In this document: positions 1 to 6,329 of the stretch, in pieces | Layout: each line of letters starts with the position of its first letter | Numbering within the stretch: position 1 is the first letter of the stretch | From: Lachnospiraceae bacterium | Lineage (GTDB): Bacteria; Bacillota; Clostridia; Lachnospirales; Lachnospiraceae | Assembly (NCBI GenBank): GCA_021202715.1 | Contig: JAJQCL010000016.1 | Span: 1-8,806, forward strand | Length of the DNA: 8,806 bases | Direction of reading: 5' to 3' | Program-made: the position numbers and the translations under genes | Notes under the pieces: generated by a model | Databases searched by the model: none | Seen by the model: the letters and a program-made list of their open reading frames with translations, nothing else | Told to the model about the DNA's origin: nothing

Positions 1-51
1 TTTCATGTGTTCTCAGTTGCACAGAAAGATATCATCTTTGCCGCCAAATCC

Positions 52-936
52 CTAACCTCGTGGATTCAGGTCGCGCTGGCTCTCGATCCACTCCCGGGCA
101 AAGGACAGAAAACACTTCGCCGCGCCGGAGAGTTCCGCCTCTTTCCGGTAGCACATCATCATATCATAATACAGATGAGGCTCTAAGGGCAGACAGCATA
201 CACCCGAGTATGCCGGAATCTTCTCCTCCACTCCATGTATCAGGGCAATACCAATCTTCTCGCATACCATCTGTATCAGATCATCCACCGCAGTCACGGT
301 CACTGCCGGATTCGGGACAAATCCGGACCGATGAAACAGTTCAGTAAATGCATCGTCACAGATCAGATCATCCCACAGAGAAATGATTCTCTCTCCGCGA
401 AGTTCCTCCAGACTGACTGCTTCCTTCTTCGCCAGCGGATGGCCTGCATTGACAAGTACCAGCACCTCTTCGCGGTAATATGGCATACAGGCAAGCTCCG
501 GTGAAAGAGGCAGCATATCCGAGACAAAGGCGATCTCTGCCCGCCCGGCCCTCAGTTCTTCCAGATAGCGATTGGGCCGATGGCATTCAATCCGGTAATC
601 GGGACAGGCTCTCTGAAAATCAATCAGGAGCTGGATGATACGTCCCTGAGAACATAAACGCACGACTTTTGCTTCTTCTTCCAGGCCATGCAGAATACTA
701 AAACATTGCTCCTGCGCCAGAATGATCTTCCTGGCACCTGCGGCAAAAATTCTCCCCCGATCATTCAGAATATATCCTTTTTTCGAGTGATCAAAAAGAG
801 GAGTCCCGATTTCATCCTCGAGAGCCTGCATATGGCGCGCCAGGGTAGACTGTGAGACAAACAGTTTCTCTGCGGCCGCGCAGGAATTTTTCAGTTCCGT
901 CAGAACGAGAAACTCTTCCAGATACTTCGTTTCCAA
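52..936 (-). CDS. LysR-family transcriptional regulator (TTG start)
   Basis: This is a one-component DNA-binding regulator of 294 residues, the usual LysR length. An N-terminal winged helix-turn-helix covers about residues 3-62; the recognition part reads AAEKLFVSQSTLARHMQALE, followed by the wing motif GTPLFDHSKKGYILNDRG. Residues from about 88 to 290 form the periplasmic-binding-like effector domain, with the typical segment GHPLAKKEAVSLEELRGE. I place the start at TTG 936, because AAGGAGG (946-952) sits 9 bases upstream and the protein then begins METKYLEEF, as LysR proteins normally do. An upstream TTG at 963 would add nine non-family residues and lies before the ribosome binding site. 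The gene lies behind a terminator and has its own promoter, so it is a separate unit. It is not divergent from a target operon, so its regulon is unknown; the peptidase-dehydrogenase pair is a guess. Confidence 0.93.
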   Translation of the reverse strand: METKYLEEFLVLTELKNSCAAAEKLFVSQSTLARHMQALEDEIGTPLFDHSKKGYILNDRGRIFAAGARKIILAQEQCFSILHGLEEEAKVVRLCSQGRIIQLLIDFQRACPDYRIECHRPNRYLEELRAGRAEIAFVSDMLPLSPELACMPYYREEVLVLVNAGHPLAKKEAVSLEELRGERIISLWDDLICDDAFTELFHRSGFVPNPAVTVTAVDDLIQMVCEKIGIALIHGVEEKIPAYSGVCCLPLEPHLYYDMMMCYRKEAELSGAAKCFLSFAREWIESQRDLNPRG

Positions 937-945
937 ATCGTTTGG

Positions 946-952
946 CCTCCTT
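946..952 (-). promoter_or_regulatory. Ribosome binding site of the LysR gene
   Basis: The minus strand reads AAGGAGG, nine bases before TTG 936. It decides the start codon: the longer reading from TTG 963 would place this site inside the coding region. Confidence 0.8.
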
Positions 953-983
953 CCGGTATGCAATACTCACTGCAATCTCCTGT

Positions 984-1012
984 ATCATACATAAAACCAG
1001 AAAAAGTTGCAA
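984..1012 (-). promoter_or_regulatory. Probable promoter of the LysR gene
   Basis: On the minus strand a -35 element TTGCAA (1007-1012, 4 of 6 consensus bases) and a -10 element TATGAT (984-989, 5 of 6) are separated by exactly 17 bases. Transcription would start near 977, giving a leader of about 40 bases. The -35 box abuts the T-tract of the upstream terminator, so the two signals are packed together. The -10 box lies inside the odd-centred palindrome TGTAT-C-ATACA (981-991). Confidence 0.6.
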
Positions 1013-1040
1013 CAAAAACGACCTGCAAAATACAGGCCGT
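1012..1040 (-). terminator. Intrinsic terminator after the dehydrogenase gene
   Basis: On the minus strand ACGGCCTG (1033-1040) pairs with CAGGTCGT (1018-1025) as an 8-bp stem with one G-U pair. The 7-base loop can close by one further T-G pair. The stem is followed at once by TTTTTG (1012-1017). It lies 28 bases after the TAA of the dehydrogenase gene and marks the end of the peptidase-dehydrogenase transcript. Confidence 0.85.
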
Positions 1041-1068
1041 CTCTGTGAAGGGTTATCATACTAATTCT

Positions 1069-1854
1069 TTATTCATCTGCCACCACTGTGGCGGGAGAAT
1101 TGTGAATGCCGCCGTCAACGATGACGGAGATTCCATTTGTGAATCCGGACTCATCGCTGGCCAGATACAACGCCAGGTAGGCAATTTCCATGGAAGTTCC
1201 GACACGCTTCAGCAGCTGTGTCTCCGTCATGGCCTTATAGGAAGCCTCGTCAGGGAATGCATTTTTCAGCATCGGTGTCTCGATGGTTCCGGGAAGAATA
1301 CAGTTGGTGCGGATATTATACTGCGCCAGGTGGACAGAGGCTGCTCGGGACAGCGCATCGCTGGCCCCTTTGCTGGCGCAATAGGCCGTCAGTCCGCCGC
1401 CGGAATTGGCCGCTGCCATCGAAGAAACAACGACGATGGTGCCTCCGCCGATTTTCTTCATATACGGAACAATTGTTTTATAGCCGAGCATCTGTCCCCA
1501 GCCATTGATATCCATCACACGTTTCCAGTTATCATAATCAATCCGGTCATAGGGTACAGAATCCAGAATCCCGGCATTATTCACCAGAATATCAATCTTG
1601 CCGAAACGTTTCTCTGTCTCCGCTGCGACCTCGATCCAGTCCTCTTCCTTCGAAACATCCTGACGCATGATCAGAATATCATCATCATACCTGCCATCCG
1701 CATTGAAATCCGCGACGATCGACTCCATCTTCTCCGGATGACGCCCGGTAGTCACAACCTTCGCGCCTTCCTTGACAAACAGTTCGGTGCAGGCAGCGCC
1801 CATGCCGCTTCCGCCTCCGGTAATGATGGCTACTTTCCCACTCAGTCTTCCCAT
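1069..1854 (-). CDS. Short-chain dehydrogenase/reductase (classical SDR)
   Basis: This is a soluble NAD(P)-dependent oxidoreductase of 261 residues, typical of classical SDRs. It shows the Rossmann glycine motif TGGGSGMG (residues 12-19), the adenine-contact DV (66-67), NNAG (92-95), the active-site N117, S145, Y158 and K162 (YCASK), and the cofactor-loop motif PG(T)IETP (188-194). The C-terminal half has the usual SDR end, ASDESGFTNGISVIVDGG. Arg38 in the TGR at the end of the second strand favours NADP(H) over NAD, as an inference. ATG 1854 is chosen because GAAAGGA (1864-1870) precedes it by nine bases and the family N-terminus MGRLSGKVAIITGG follows; an upstream ATG at 1917 would add 21 atypical residues. 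It follows the peptidase gene by 159 bases, with no terminator seen between, so co-transcription is plausible. The substrate cannot be predicted. Confidence 0.95.
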   Translation of the reverse strand: MGRLSGKVAIITGGGSGMGAACTELFVKEGAKVVTTGRHPEKMESIVADFNADGRYDDDILIMRQDVSKEEDWIEVAAETEKRFGKIDILVNNAGILDSVPYDRIDYDNWKRVMDINGWGQMLGYKTIVPYMKKIGGGTIVVVSSMAAANSGGGLTAYCASKGASDALSRAASVHLAQYNIRTNCILPGTIETPMLKNAFPDEASYKAMTETQLLKRVGTSMEIAYLALYLASDESGFTNGISVIVDGGIHNSPATVVADE

Positions 1855-2013
1855 ACTCGCACGTCCTTTCTTCTGCACAAACGATAATAGTATCACAGAT
1901 ATATAGGATTTTATCACGGAATTTCGGTCGGCAGTCCCCGGATATTGCGAGCAGTTCCGTCAATATTTGCATCAAACGAGCGAGCGGCAAAAGAATATGA
2001 CTTTACGATCTTC

Positions 2014-3114
2014 TTAAACCTTCGCAAACACCATCTCCTTCGTGGCATGGTTCAGGACTTCACACTCTCCCTCCTCGTTCACGACGACCACATCTTCGAT
2101 GCGGACGCCGAAGTCGCCGGCAAGATAGACGCCCGGCTCAATAGAGAAAGCCATTCCCCGTTCCAGATAAATCGGATTCGACTGCTTGATATCCGGCGCT
2201 TCATGGATCGTATAGCCGACCCCATGCCCCAGGCGATTGATCAGAGTATATGCCAACCCCTTCTCATCCAGAACCTCCCGGGCCCGCCGGTCGATATCCG
2301 GTACAAAAGTTCCCTCGCGCACCAGCTTCTCCGCTTCCACGTTGCTGCGCACGACGAGATTATAAATATCCCGGCGCTTCGCATCGGGTTCCCCGACGAA
2401 GACCATGCGGGTCATATCTGAGTACATGCCCCGTACTGTACAGCCGTAGTCCAAAAGAACCATATCTTTCTCTGCCACAATCCCACGGCAGTCGCTGTAA
2501 TGCGGATAGCTGCTGTTGGCGCCGCATCCCACGATGCACTCAGCGCTTCCGCCCCCGAGCTCCGTCATCCGACGGAGAAGAAAATCCTGAATCTCTTTTT
2601 CACTCTGTCCGGGATGAATGAAGGAAATGACCTCCTCGAAGACCTGATCGACGATCGCTGCCGAATCTCTGAGCGCCTTTAATTCCTCATGCGTTTTGTG
2701 CATCCGCATCCGCTCAAGAAGCGGCTTCCCATTCTTGAAAATCACATCCACCTTGTCCATGATCTCCAGCACATTGAATGCCTGAGCCGTGGAATTGACC
2801 GCGATCGTGCTGCCGAGCAGACCTTCCTGCGCCAGAGCCTTTTCCACCACCTCGGTCATGACCTCGCCGTCAAACCAGGCGTACAGCCGAACCGAAGCGG
2901 GCAGCGCAGCCCGGAATTCCTCCTGATAAAGAAGGTTACAGATATAGAACATCTCTCCATCCTGCTTTACAAAGAGTCCCTGAAAACGCTCACAGAGCAT
3001 CGGATCAAAATCTCCCAGAAGGAAACGCAGTTCCTCCCCCGGAGACAGCATCATGGCATCAAACGGAGAGTTCTGCAACTCTTCCGTCAGCCTCTTCATG
3101 TAAAACTCATTCAT
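2014..3114 (-). CDS. M24-family metallopeptidase (Xaa-Pro dipeptidase/aminopeptidase P type)
   Basis: This is a cytoplasmic dinuclear-metal peptidase of 366 residues, the normal length for bacterial M24B enzymes that cleave next to proline. Residues 1 to about 130 form the creatinase/prolidase N-terminal domain and about 140-360 the pita-bread catalytic domain. All five metal ligands are present: D222 (LLDYG), D233 (YSDMTR, the expected 11 residues later), H297 (GHGVG), E326 (SIEPGVY) and E340 (RIEDVV). The conserved histidines H205 and H304 (TIHEAP) are also kept. Slightly unusual is PHYSDCRGI, where relatives often have PH followed by a proline- or arginine-containing segment before the SDR motif. 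ATG 3114 follows a very strong AGAAGGAGGA. Next to oppABCDF it fits hydrolysis of imported proline-containing peptides. It has its own promoter and a long leader. Xaa-Pro dipeptidase versus aminopeptidase activity is not resolved. Confidence 0.94.
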   Translation of the reverse strand: MNEFYMKRLTEELQNSPFDAMMLSPGEELRFLLGDFDPMLCERFQGLFVKQDGEMFYICNLLYQEEFRAALPASVRLYAWFDGEVMTEVVEKALAQEGLLGSTIAVNSTAQAFNVLEIMDKVDVIFKNGKPLLERMRMHKTHEELKALRDSAAIVDQVFEEVISFIHPGQSEKEIQDFLLRRMTELGGGSAECIVGCGANSSYPHYSDCRGIVAEKDMVLLDYGCTVRGMYSDMTRMVFVGEPDAKRRDIYNLVVRSNVEAEKLVREGTFVPDIDRRAREVLDEKGLAYTLINRLGHGVGYTIHEAPDIKQSNPIYLERGMAFSIEPGVYLAGDFGVRIEDVVVVNEEGECEVLNHATKEMVFAKV

Positions 3115-3262
3115 TGATGATCCTCCTTCTTTTTGATCAGACAGCTTTCCCTGATCCCCTTACCCGGATTTCCTGATTCCCGACCGAATAGCCGTCAGGA
3201 TTTCCTGTATTTCTCCCGAAAACTGCCCCTTCCCACAGTCTTTCAACCACGGTCAGGGGCAG
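3115..3262 (-). promoter_or_regulatory. Long structured 5' leader of the peptidase gene
   Basis: The predicted transcript has about 145 untranslated bases. From 5' to 3' it holds four elements. First is a perfect 8-bp stem, CTGCCCCT (3255-3262) with AGGGGCAG (3223-3230), around a 24-base loop and followed by TTTT (3219-3222). Second are two copies of CAGGAAATCC (3198-3207 and 3166-3175). Third is a possible stem CCTGAC/GTCGGG between these copies. Fourth is a ribosome binding site that can lie in a hairpin loop: TGATC (3135-3139) with GATCA (3118-3122). The upstream arm can instead pair with GATCAG (3151-3156). I do not recognise a known riboswitch or T-box in it. The TTTT-ended stem could also stop transcription coming out of oppF. 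Confidence 0.45.
3121..3130 (-). promoter_or_regulatory. Ribosome binding site of the peptidase gene
   Basis: AGAAGGAGGA lies six bases before ATG 3114 on the minus strand. It is notable because most of it falls in the 12-base loop of a possible 5-bp hairpin (3118-3139). Confidence 0.8.
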
Positions 3263-3266
3263 CTAT

Positions 3267-3295
3267 ATCCTAGATAGTTTTATTCTCTTTGTCAA
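3267..3295 (-). promoter_or_regulatory. Promoter of the peptidase (and probably dehydrogenase) transcript
   Basis: The minus strand carries a perfect -35 box TTGACA (3290-3295), a 17-base AT-rich spacer and the -10 box TAGGAT (3267-3272, 4 of 6 consensus bases). The spacing is optimal for the vegetative sigma factor. Transcription would begin near 3260, at the foot of an 8-bp hairpin. Confidence 0.75.
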
Positions 3296-3382
3296 GCGTC
3301 TTTTTTCTCAGCACAGACGTCTTACTGCGGGTCTTTCTGCCTCAATCACAGCAGCCTTTCAGGGTTCCGCCACAGGAAATTG

Positions 3383-4351
3383 TTATTCCGCCAGATGGCA
3401 GGCCATTTTATGACCCGGCGCGATCTCGCGCAGCGCCGGCATCTCAGCGAAACACTTCTCCGTGGCCCGCGGGCAGCGTTCGGCGAACCGGCAACAGTCC
3501 TTCGGGTTGATCGGGCTGGGAATCTCTCCCTTGATGGGGATCCGTTTATTGCTCTTCGCTACCTTGGGATCTGCCTCCGGGATAGAGGACAGAAGCGCCT
3601 GCGTGTAAGGATGCGTCGGATGAGCATAAAGCTCCTCGGTATCTGCGGACTCTACCACCGTACCCAGATACATGACCACCACCCGGTCAGAGATGTACTT
3701 GACCACGCTCAGATCGTGCGCAATGAACAGATACGTCAGTCCGTGTTCTTCCTGCAGATCCTTCAGCATATTGATGACCTGCGCCTGGATGGACACGTCC
3801 AGAGCTGAGATCGGCTCGTCGCAGATAATGAATTCCGGATCTACTGACAGAGCCCGGGCGATGCCGATCCTCTGACGCTGTCCGCCGGAGAACTCGTGTG
3901 GGAAACGGCTCATATGATCCTTGTTCAGCCCCACCTGCCGCAGCAGAAGCTCCACCTTCTCCTCCGCCTCTTTGTCGGAAGCGCCATGATTCTTCAGTCC
4001 TTCACCGACGATCTCCTTGACCGTCATACGGGAATTCAGAGAAGAATACGGGTTCTGGAAGATCATCTGCATCCGCTGACAGAATTCCTTCTGCTCTGCC
4101 TTGGTCAGCTTGGTCACATCCTTCCCGTCAAAGATCACCTGTCCCTTCGTCGGTTCGTAGAGGCGGATGATGCAACGTCCCGTGGTGGACTTCCCGCAGC
4201 CGGACTCTCCTACGACAGCAACTGTCTCGCCTTTATAAATGTCAAAGCTGACACCGTCCACAGCCTTCAGCGTTGCGTTCCGGGATACCTGGAAATATTT
4301 GCACAGATCCTTTACCTGTACGAGAGGTTCCTGTTTTGTACGATCACTCAT
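3383..4351 (-). CDS. oppF: Oligopeptide ABC transporter ATP-binding protein OppF
   Basis: This is the second ATPase of the oligopeptide importer. It has 322 residues, the usual size, and acts at the inner face of the membrane as partner of OppD. It shows Walker A GESGCGKST (48-56), Q-loop Q99 (IFQNP), signature FSGGQRQR (154-161), Walker B FIICDEP (174-180) and H-loop H212 (AHD). The C-terminal oligopeptide-transporter extension (about 245-322) ends in a cysteine cluster, C286, C287, C293, C300 and C318; in some members of this family such cysteines bind a [4Fe-4S] cluster. ATG 4351 is chosen over an upstream in-frame start at 4384, because AAAGGAGAGG precedes it and the protein then opens in the family way. 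The start overlaps the end of oppD by eight bases, so its translation may be coupled to oppD, which carries a nonsense codon. Confidence 0.95.
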   Translation of the reverse strand: MSDRTKQEPLVQVKDLCKYFQVSRNATLKAVDGVSFDIYKGETVAVVGESGCGKSTTGRCIIRLYEPTKGQVIFDGKDVTKLTKAEQKEFCQRMQMIFQNPYSSLNSRMTVKEIVGEGLKNHGASDKEAEEKVELLLRQVGLNKDHMSRFPHEFSGGQRQRIGIARALSVDPEFIICDEPISALDVSIQAQVINMLKDLQEEHGLTYLFIAHDLSVVKYISDRVVVMYLGTVVESADTEELYAHPTHPYTQALLSSIPEADPKVAKSNKRIPIKGEIPSPINPKDCCRFAERCPRATEKCFAEMPALREIAPGHKMACHLAE

Positions 4352-5384
4352 TTTTCGCCTCTCCTTTCTCCAGCACCACGGCATTTTTCTTTCTCATCAC
4401 CGTCTCCGGCGCATACGCATGCTGCAGCCAGCAGCTGGTCTCATGCTCCTCTCCCACCTTATAGGTCTCAGGCGGATATTCCTTGCACACGTCCATGGCG
4501 AATTCACACCGCGCTGCGAAGGGGCATCCCACAGGCGGAGCAAACAGATCGGGAGGCGTTCCCTCGATGGGGCTCAGCTTCTCGTCCTTCTTTGTATCCA
4601 GCCGGGCGATGGAGCTCATCAGTCCCCGGGTATAGGGATGAGCCGTGTCATAGAAAATGTCATTTACCAGACCCTTTTCCACAACCTTGCCGCCGTACAT
4701 GACGACTACACGGTCACAGAGACGGGCAATCACGCCCAGATCATGAGTAATGATAATAATGGAGGTTCCCATCTGCTTCCGCAGCTCCAGGAGCAGATCA
4801 AGGATCTGCGCCTCGATGGTCACATCCAGAGAGGTCGTCGGCTCGTCACAGATGATCAGGGACGGCTTACTCACCAGAGCGATAGCGATCATCACACGCT
4901 GCTTCATACCACCGGAGAGCTCATGCGGGTACTGGCGGTACCGCTTCTCCGCGTCGTTGATTCCTACCTGCTTCATGATCTCCAGAGAACGCTCTTTGAC
5001 GAATTTCTTATCAACTCCGCGCCCGAGAAAGACCTCTTCAATCTGGTTGCCGACCCGCATCGTGGGGTTCAGGGAGGTCATGGGATCCTGGAAGACGAAG
5101 CCGATGTCACCGCCGCGCAGCTTCCGCATTTCCTTATTGCTCATCTTCAGGATATCTTTTCCGTCGAAAAGGATCTCGCCCCCTCCGAAGAAGCCCGGAG
5201 GCTCCGGGTTCAGGCGCAGGATACATTGCGCCGTCACGCTCTTGCCGCAGCCGGATTCGCCGACGATTCAAAGAATCTCACCGCGCCGCACCTCGAAGCT
5301 GACATCACGGACTGCCTTGACCTCGCCGCCGTATGTATGAAACGAATATACTACATTTTTCAGTTCAAGAATCTTATCTTCCAC
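4344..5384 (-). pseudogene. oppD: Oligopeptide ABC transporter ATP-binding protein OppD, interrupted by an in-frame TGA
   Basis: This is the first ATPase of the importer, 346 residues if read through. The frame starts at GTG 5384, with AGGAGG at 5393-5398, and opens with residues EDKILELKNVVYSFH. Codon 39 is TGA (5268-5270), in the context GEIL-stop-IVGESGCGKSVT. The rest is intact: Walker A (42-49), Q-loop Q99 (VFQDP), signature LSGGM (156-160), Walker B IICDEP (177-182), H-loop H214, and a C-terminal domain with cysteines in VGCPFAARC, DVC and ETSC. E. coli OppD has glycine at this site (GETLGIVGESGSGKS), so GGA to TGA is the simplest change. A restart at GTG 5237 gives 297 residues lacking the Walker A lysine, with no ribosome binding site in front. 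The gene is either inactivated or affected by a sequencing error; no other decay is visible. Confidence 0.85.
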
Positions 5385-5391
5385 AGCTCAG

Positions 5392-5398
5392 CCCTCCT
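5392..5398 (-). promoter_or_regulatory. Ribosome binding site fixing the oppD start
   Basis: AGGAGGG lies seven bases before GTG 5384 and overlaps the TAG stop of oppC (5397-5399). It shows that translation of oppD begins upstream of the in-frame TGA, so the TGA cannot be dismissed as lying in untranslated sequence. Confidence 0.8.
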
Positions 5399-6320
5399 AT
5401 TCCGTTCCGCGTAGTCTCGGATCCACCGCATCGCGCAGGCCGTCGCCGAGCAGGTTCAGAGCCAGCATCGTGGAGCAGATGATCAGAGCCGGGATGAGAA
5501 TCTCATGAGGATAGATTCTCAGATACTGGATGCCCTCCTTCGCCAGAACACCCCAGCTGCAGTTTGGAGCCGCGATACCGACGCCGATGTAGCTCAGGAA
5601 TGCCTCCTGGAAGATCGCACCCGGGATAGCCATACACATGTTGGTGATCAGCATACCCAGAATATTGGGAATGATGTGGCGAAGAATAATGACGATGTCG
5701 GAGACACCCATGACCTTGGCCGCCAGCACGAAATCCTGTTCCTTCAGCCGGTAGACCTCACCGCGGACGAACCGGCAGGTGCCGATCCACCCCACGATAC
5801 AGAGGGCAACGACCAGAGCAATCACGCCCTTGCCCAGCACCATCATGACCAGGATCGTGATGATCAGAGACGGGATACCATAGAGAATATCCACGATCCG
5901 CATGACGATCATATCCAGCTTCCCGCCGTAATAGCCGCAGAGTCCGCCGATCACAGCGCCCACACACATATTGACCAGAGCGGATACCAGGCCGATGGAC
6001 AGCGAGACCCGCGCGCCCATCCAGACACGCGTCCACTGATCACGCCCCACCGAATCGCATCCGAAGAGGTGTTGCAGAGAAGGCAGCGCGTTCATGGCGG
6101 AGGAATCCGTGGCGGAGAATTTATAGGGACTCACCATCGGCGCAAAGATCGCCAGCAACGCATAGAGAACGATGATGAACAGTCCCACCATGGCCGTCTT
6201 GTTCTTCCGGAAGCGCCGCCAGGCATCCTGCCAGAAGGTCAGGGAAGGACGACTGATGTTTTCCATCTCCTTCAGATCCTTGCCATGGATAACAAACATT
6301 TCTTTACTCAGTTCTGCCAT
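5397..6320 (-). CDS. oppC: Oligopeptide ABC transporter permease OppC
   Basis: This is the second membrane subunit of the importer, with 307 residues. A cytoplasmic tail (1 to about 40) with FWQDAWRRFRKNK resembles the E. coli OppC tail and leads into a first membrane helix (about 43-62). The family motif GCDSVGRD (87-94) follows, and then the binding-protein-dependent permease domain (about 103-300) with four to five more helices. The cytoplasmic EAA loop that docks on the ATPases is AAKVMGVSDIVIILRHIIPN (200-219, with G205). The end GDGLRDAVDPRLRG is a family hallmark. I choose ATG 6320, with AGGTG six bases upstream, over an in-frame GTG at 6329. The start lies nine bases after the oppB stop, and the stop overlaps the oppD ribosome binding site, so the genes are tightly coupled. 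Confidence 0.96.
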   Translation of the reverse strand: MAELSKEMFVIHGKDLKEMENISRPSLTFWQDAWRRFRKNKTAMVGLFIIVLYALLAIFAPMVSPYKFSATDSSAMNALPSLQHLFGCDSVGRDQWTRVWMGARVSLSIGLVSALVNMCVGAVIGGLCGYYGGKLDMIVMRIVDILYGIPSLIITILVMMVLGKGVIALVVALCIVGWIGTCRFVRGEVYRLKEQDFVLAAKVMGVSDIVIILRHIIPNILGMLITNMCMAIPGAIFQEAFLSYIGVGIAAPNCSWGVLAKEGIQYLRIYPHEILIPALIICSTMLALNLLGDGLRDAVDPRLRGTE

Positions 6321-6329
6321 ACTCTTCAC

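Noticed and set aside
25..39. Small hairpin (AAAGAT-ATC-ATCTTT) just after the LysR gene as a terminator
   Set aside because: The stem is short and AT-rich and is not followed by a T-tract on the minus strand, so it does not support a terminator call. The downstream flank lies outside the window.
958..1887. A 309-codon plus-strand open frame opposite the dehydrogenase
   Set aside because: It mirrors a complete SDR gene with all catalytic residues, and it begins in the LysR promoter region without supporting start signals.
1855..2013. Separate promoter for the dehydrogenase gene
   Set aside because: A lone TTGACG and a TAAAAT-like box exist on the minus strand, but not at a workable spacing to a partner element, so I did not call a promoter.
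5235..5237. GTG 5237 as the true oppD start
   Set aside because: It would remove Walker A from an otherwise complete ATPase and has no ribosome binding site. The upstream GTG 5384 has both a site and family-like coding sequence.
5268..5270. TGA read as glycine (alternative genetic code) or as selenocysteine in oppD
   Set aside because: No other gene in the window has an internal TGA, oppD itself ends with TGA, and the proteins look like standard-code Clostridia. No convincing SECIS hairpin was seen just after the codon, and the family residue here is glycine rather than cysteine.
4239..5414. A 391-codon plus-strand open frame opposite oppD/oppF
   Set aside because: It lies antisense to clearly recognised ATPase genes, its translation resembles no known family and is rich in His, Arg and Gln as mirror frames are. 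No good ribosome binding site or promoter was noted.
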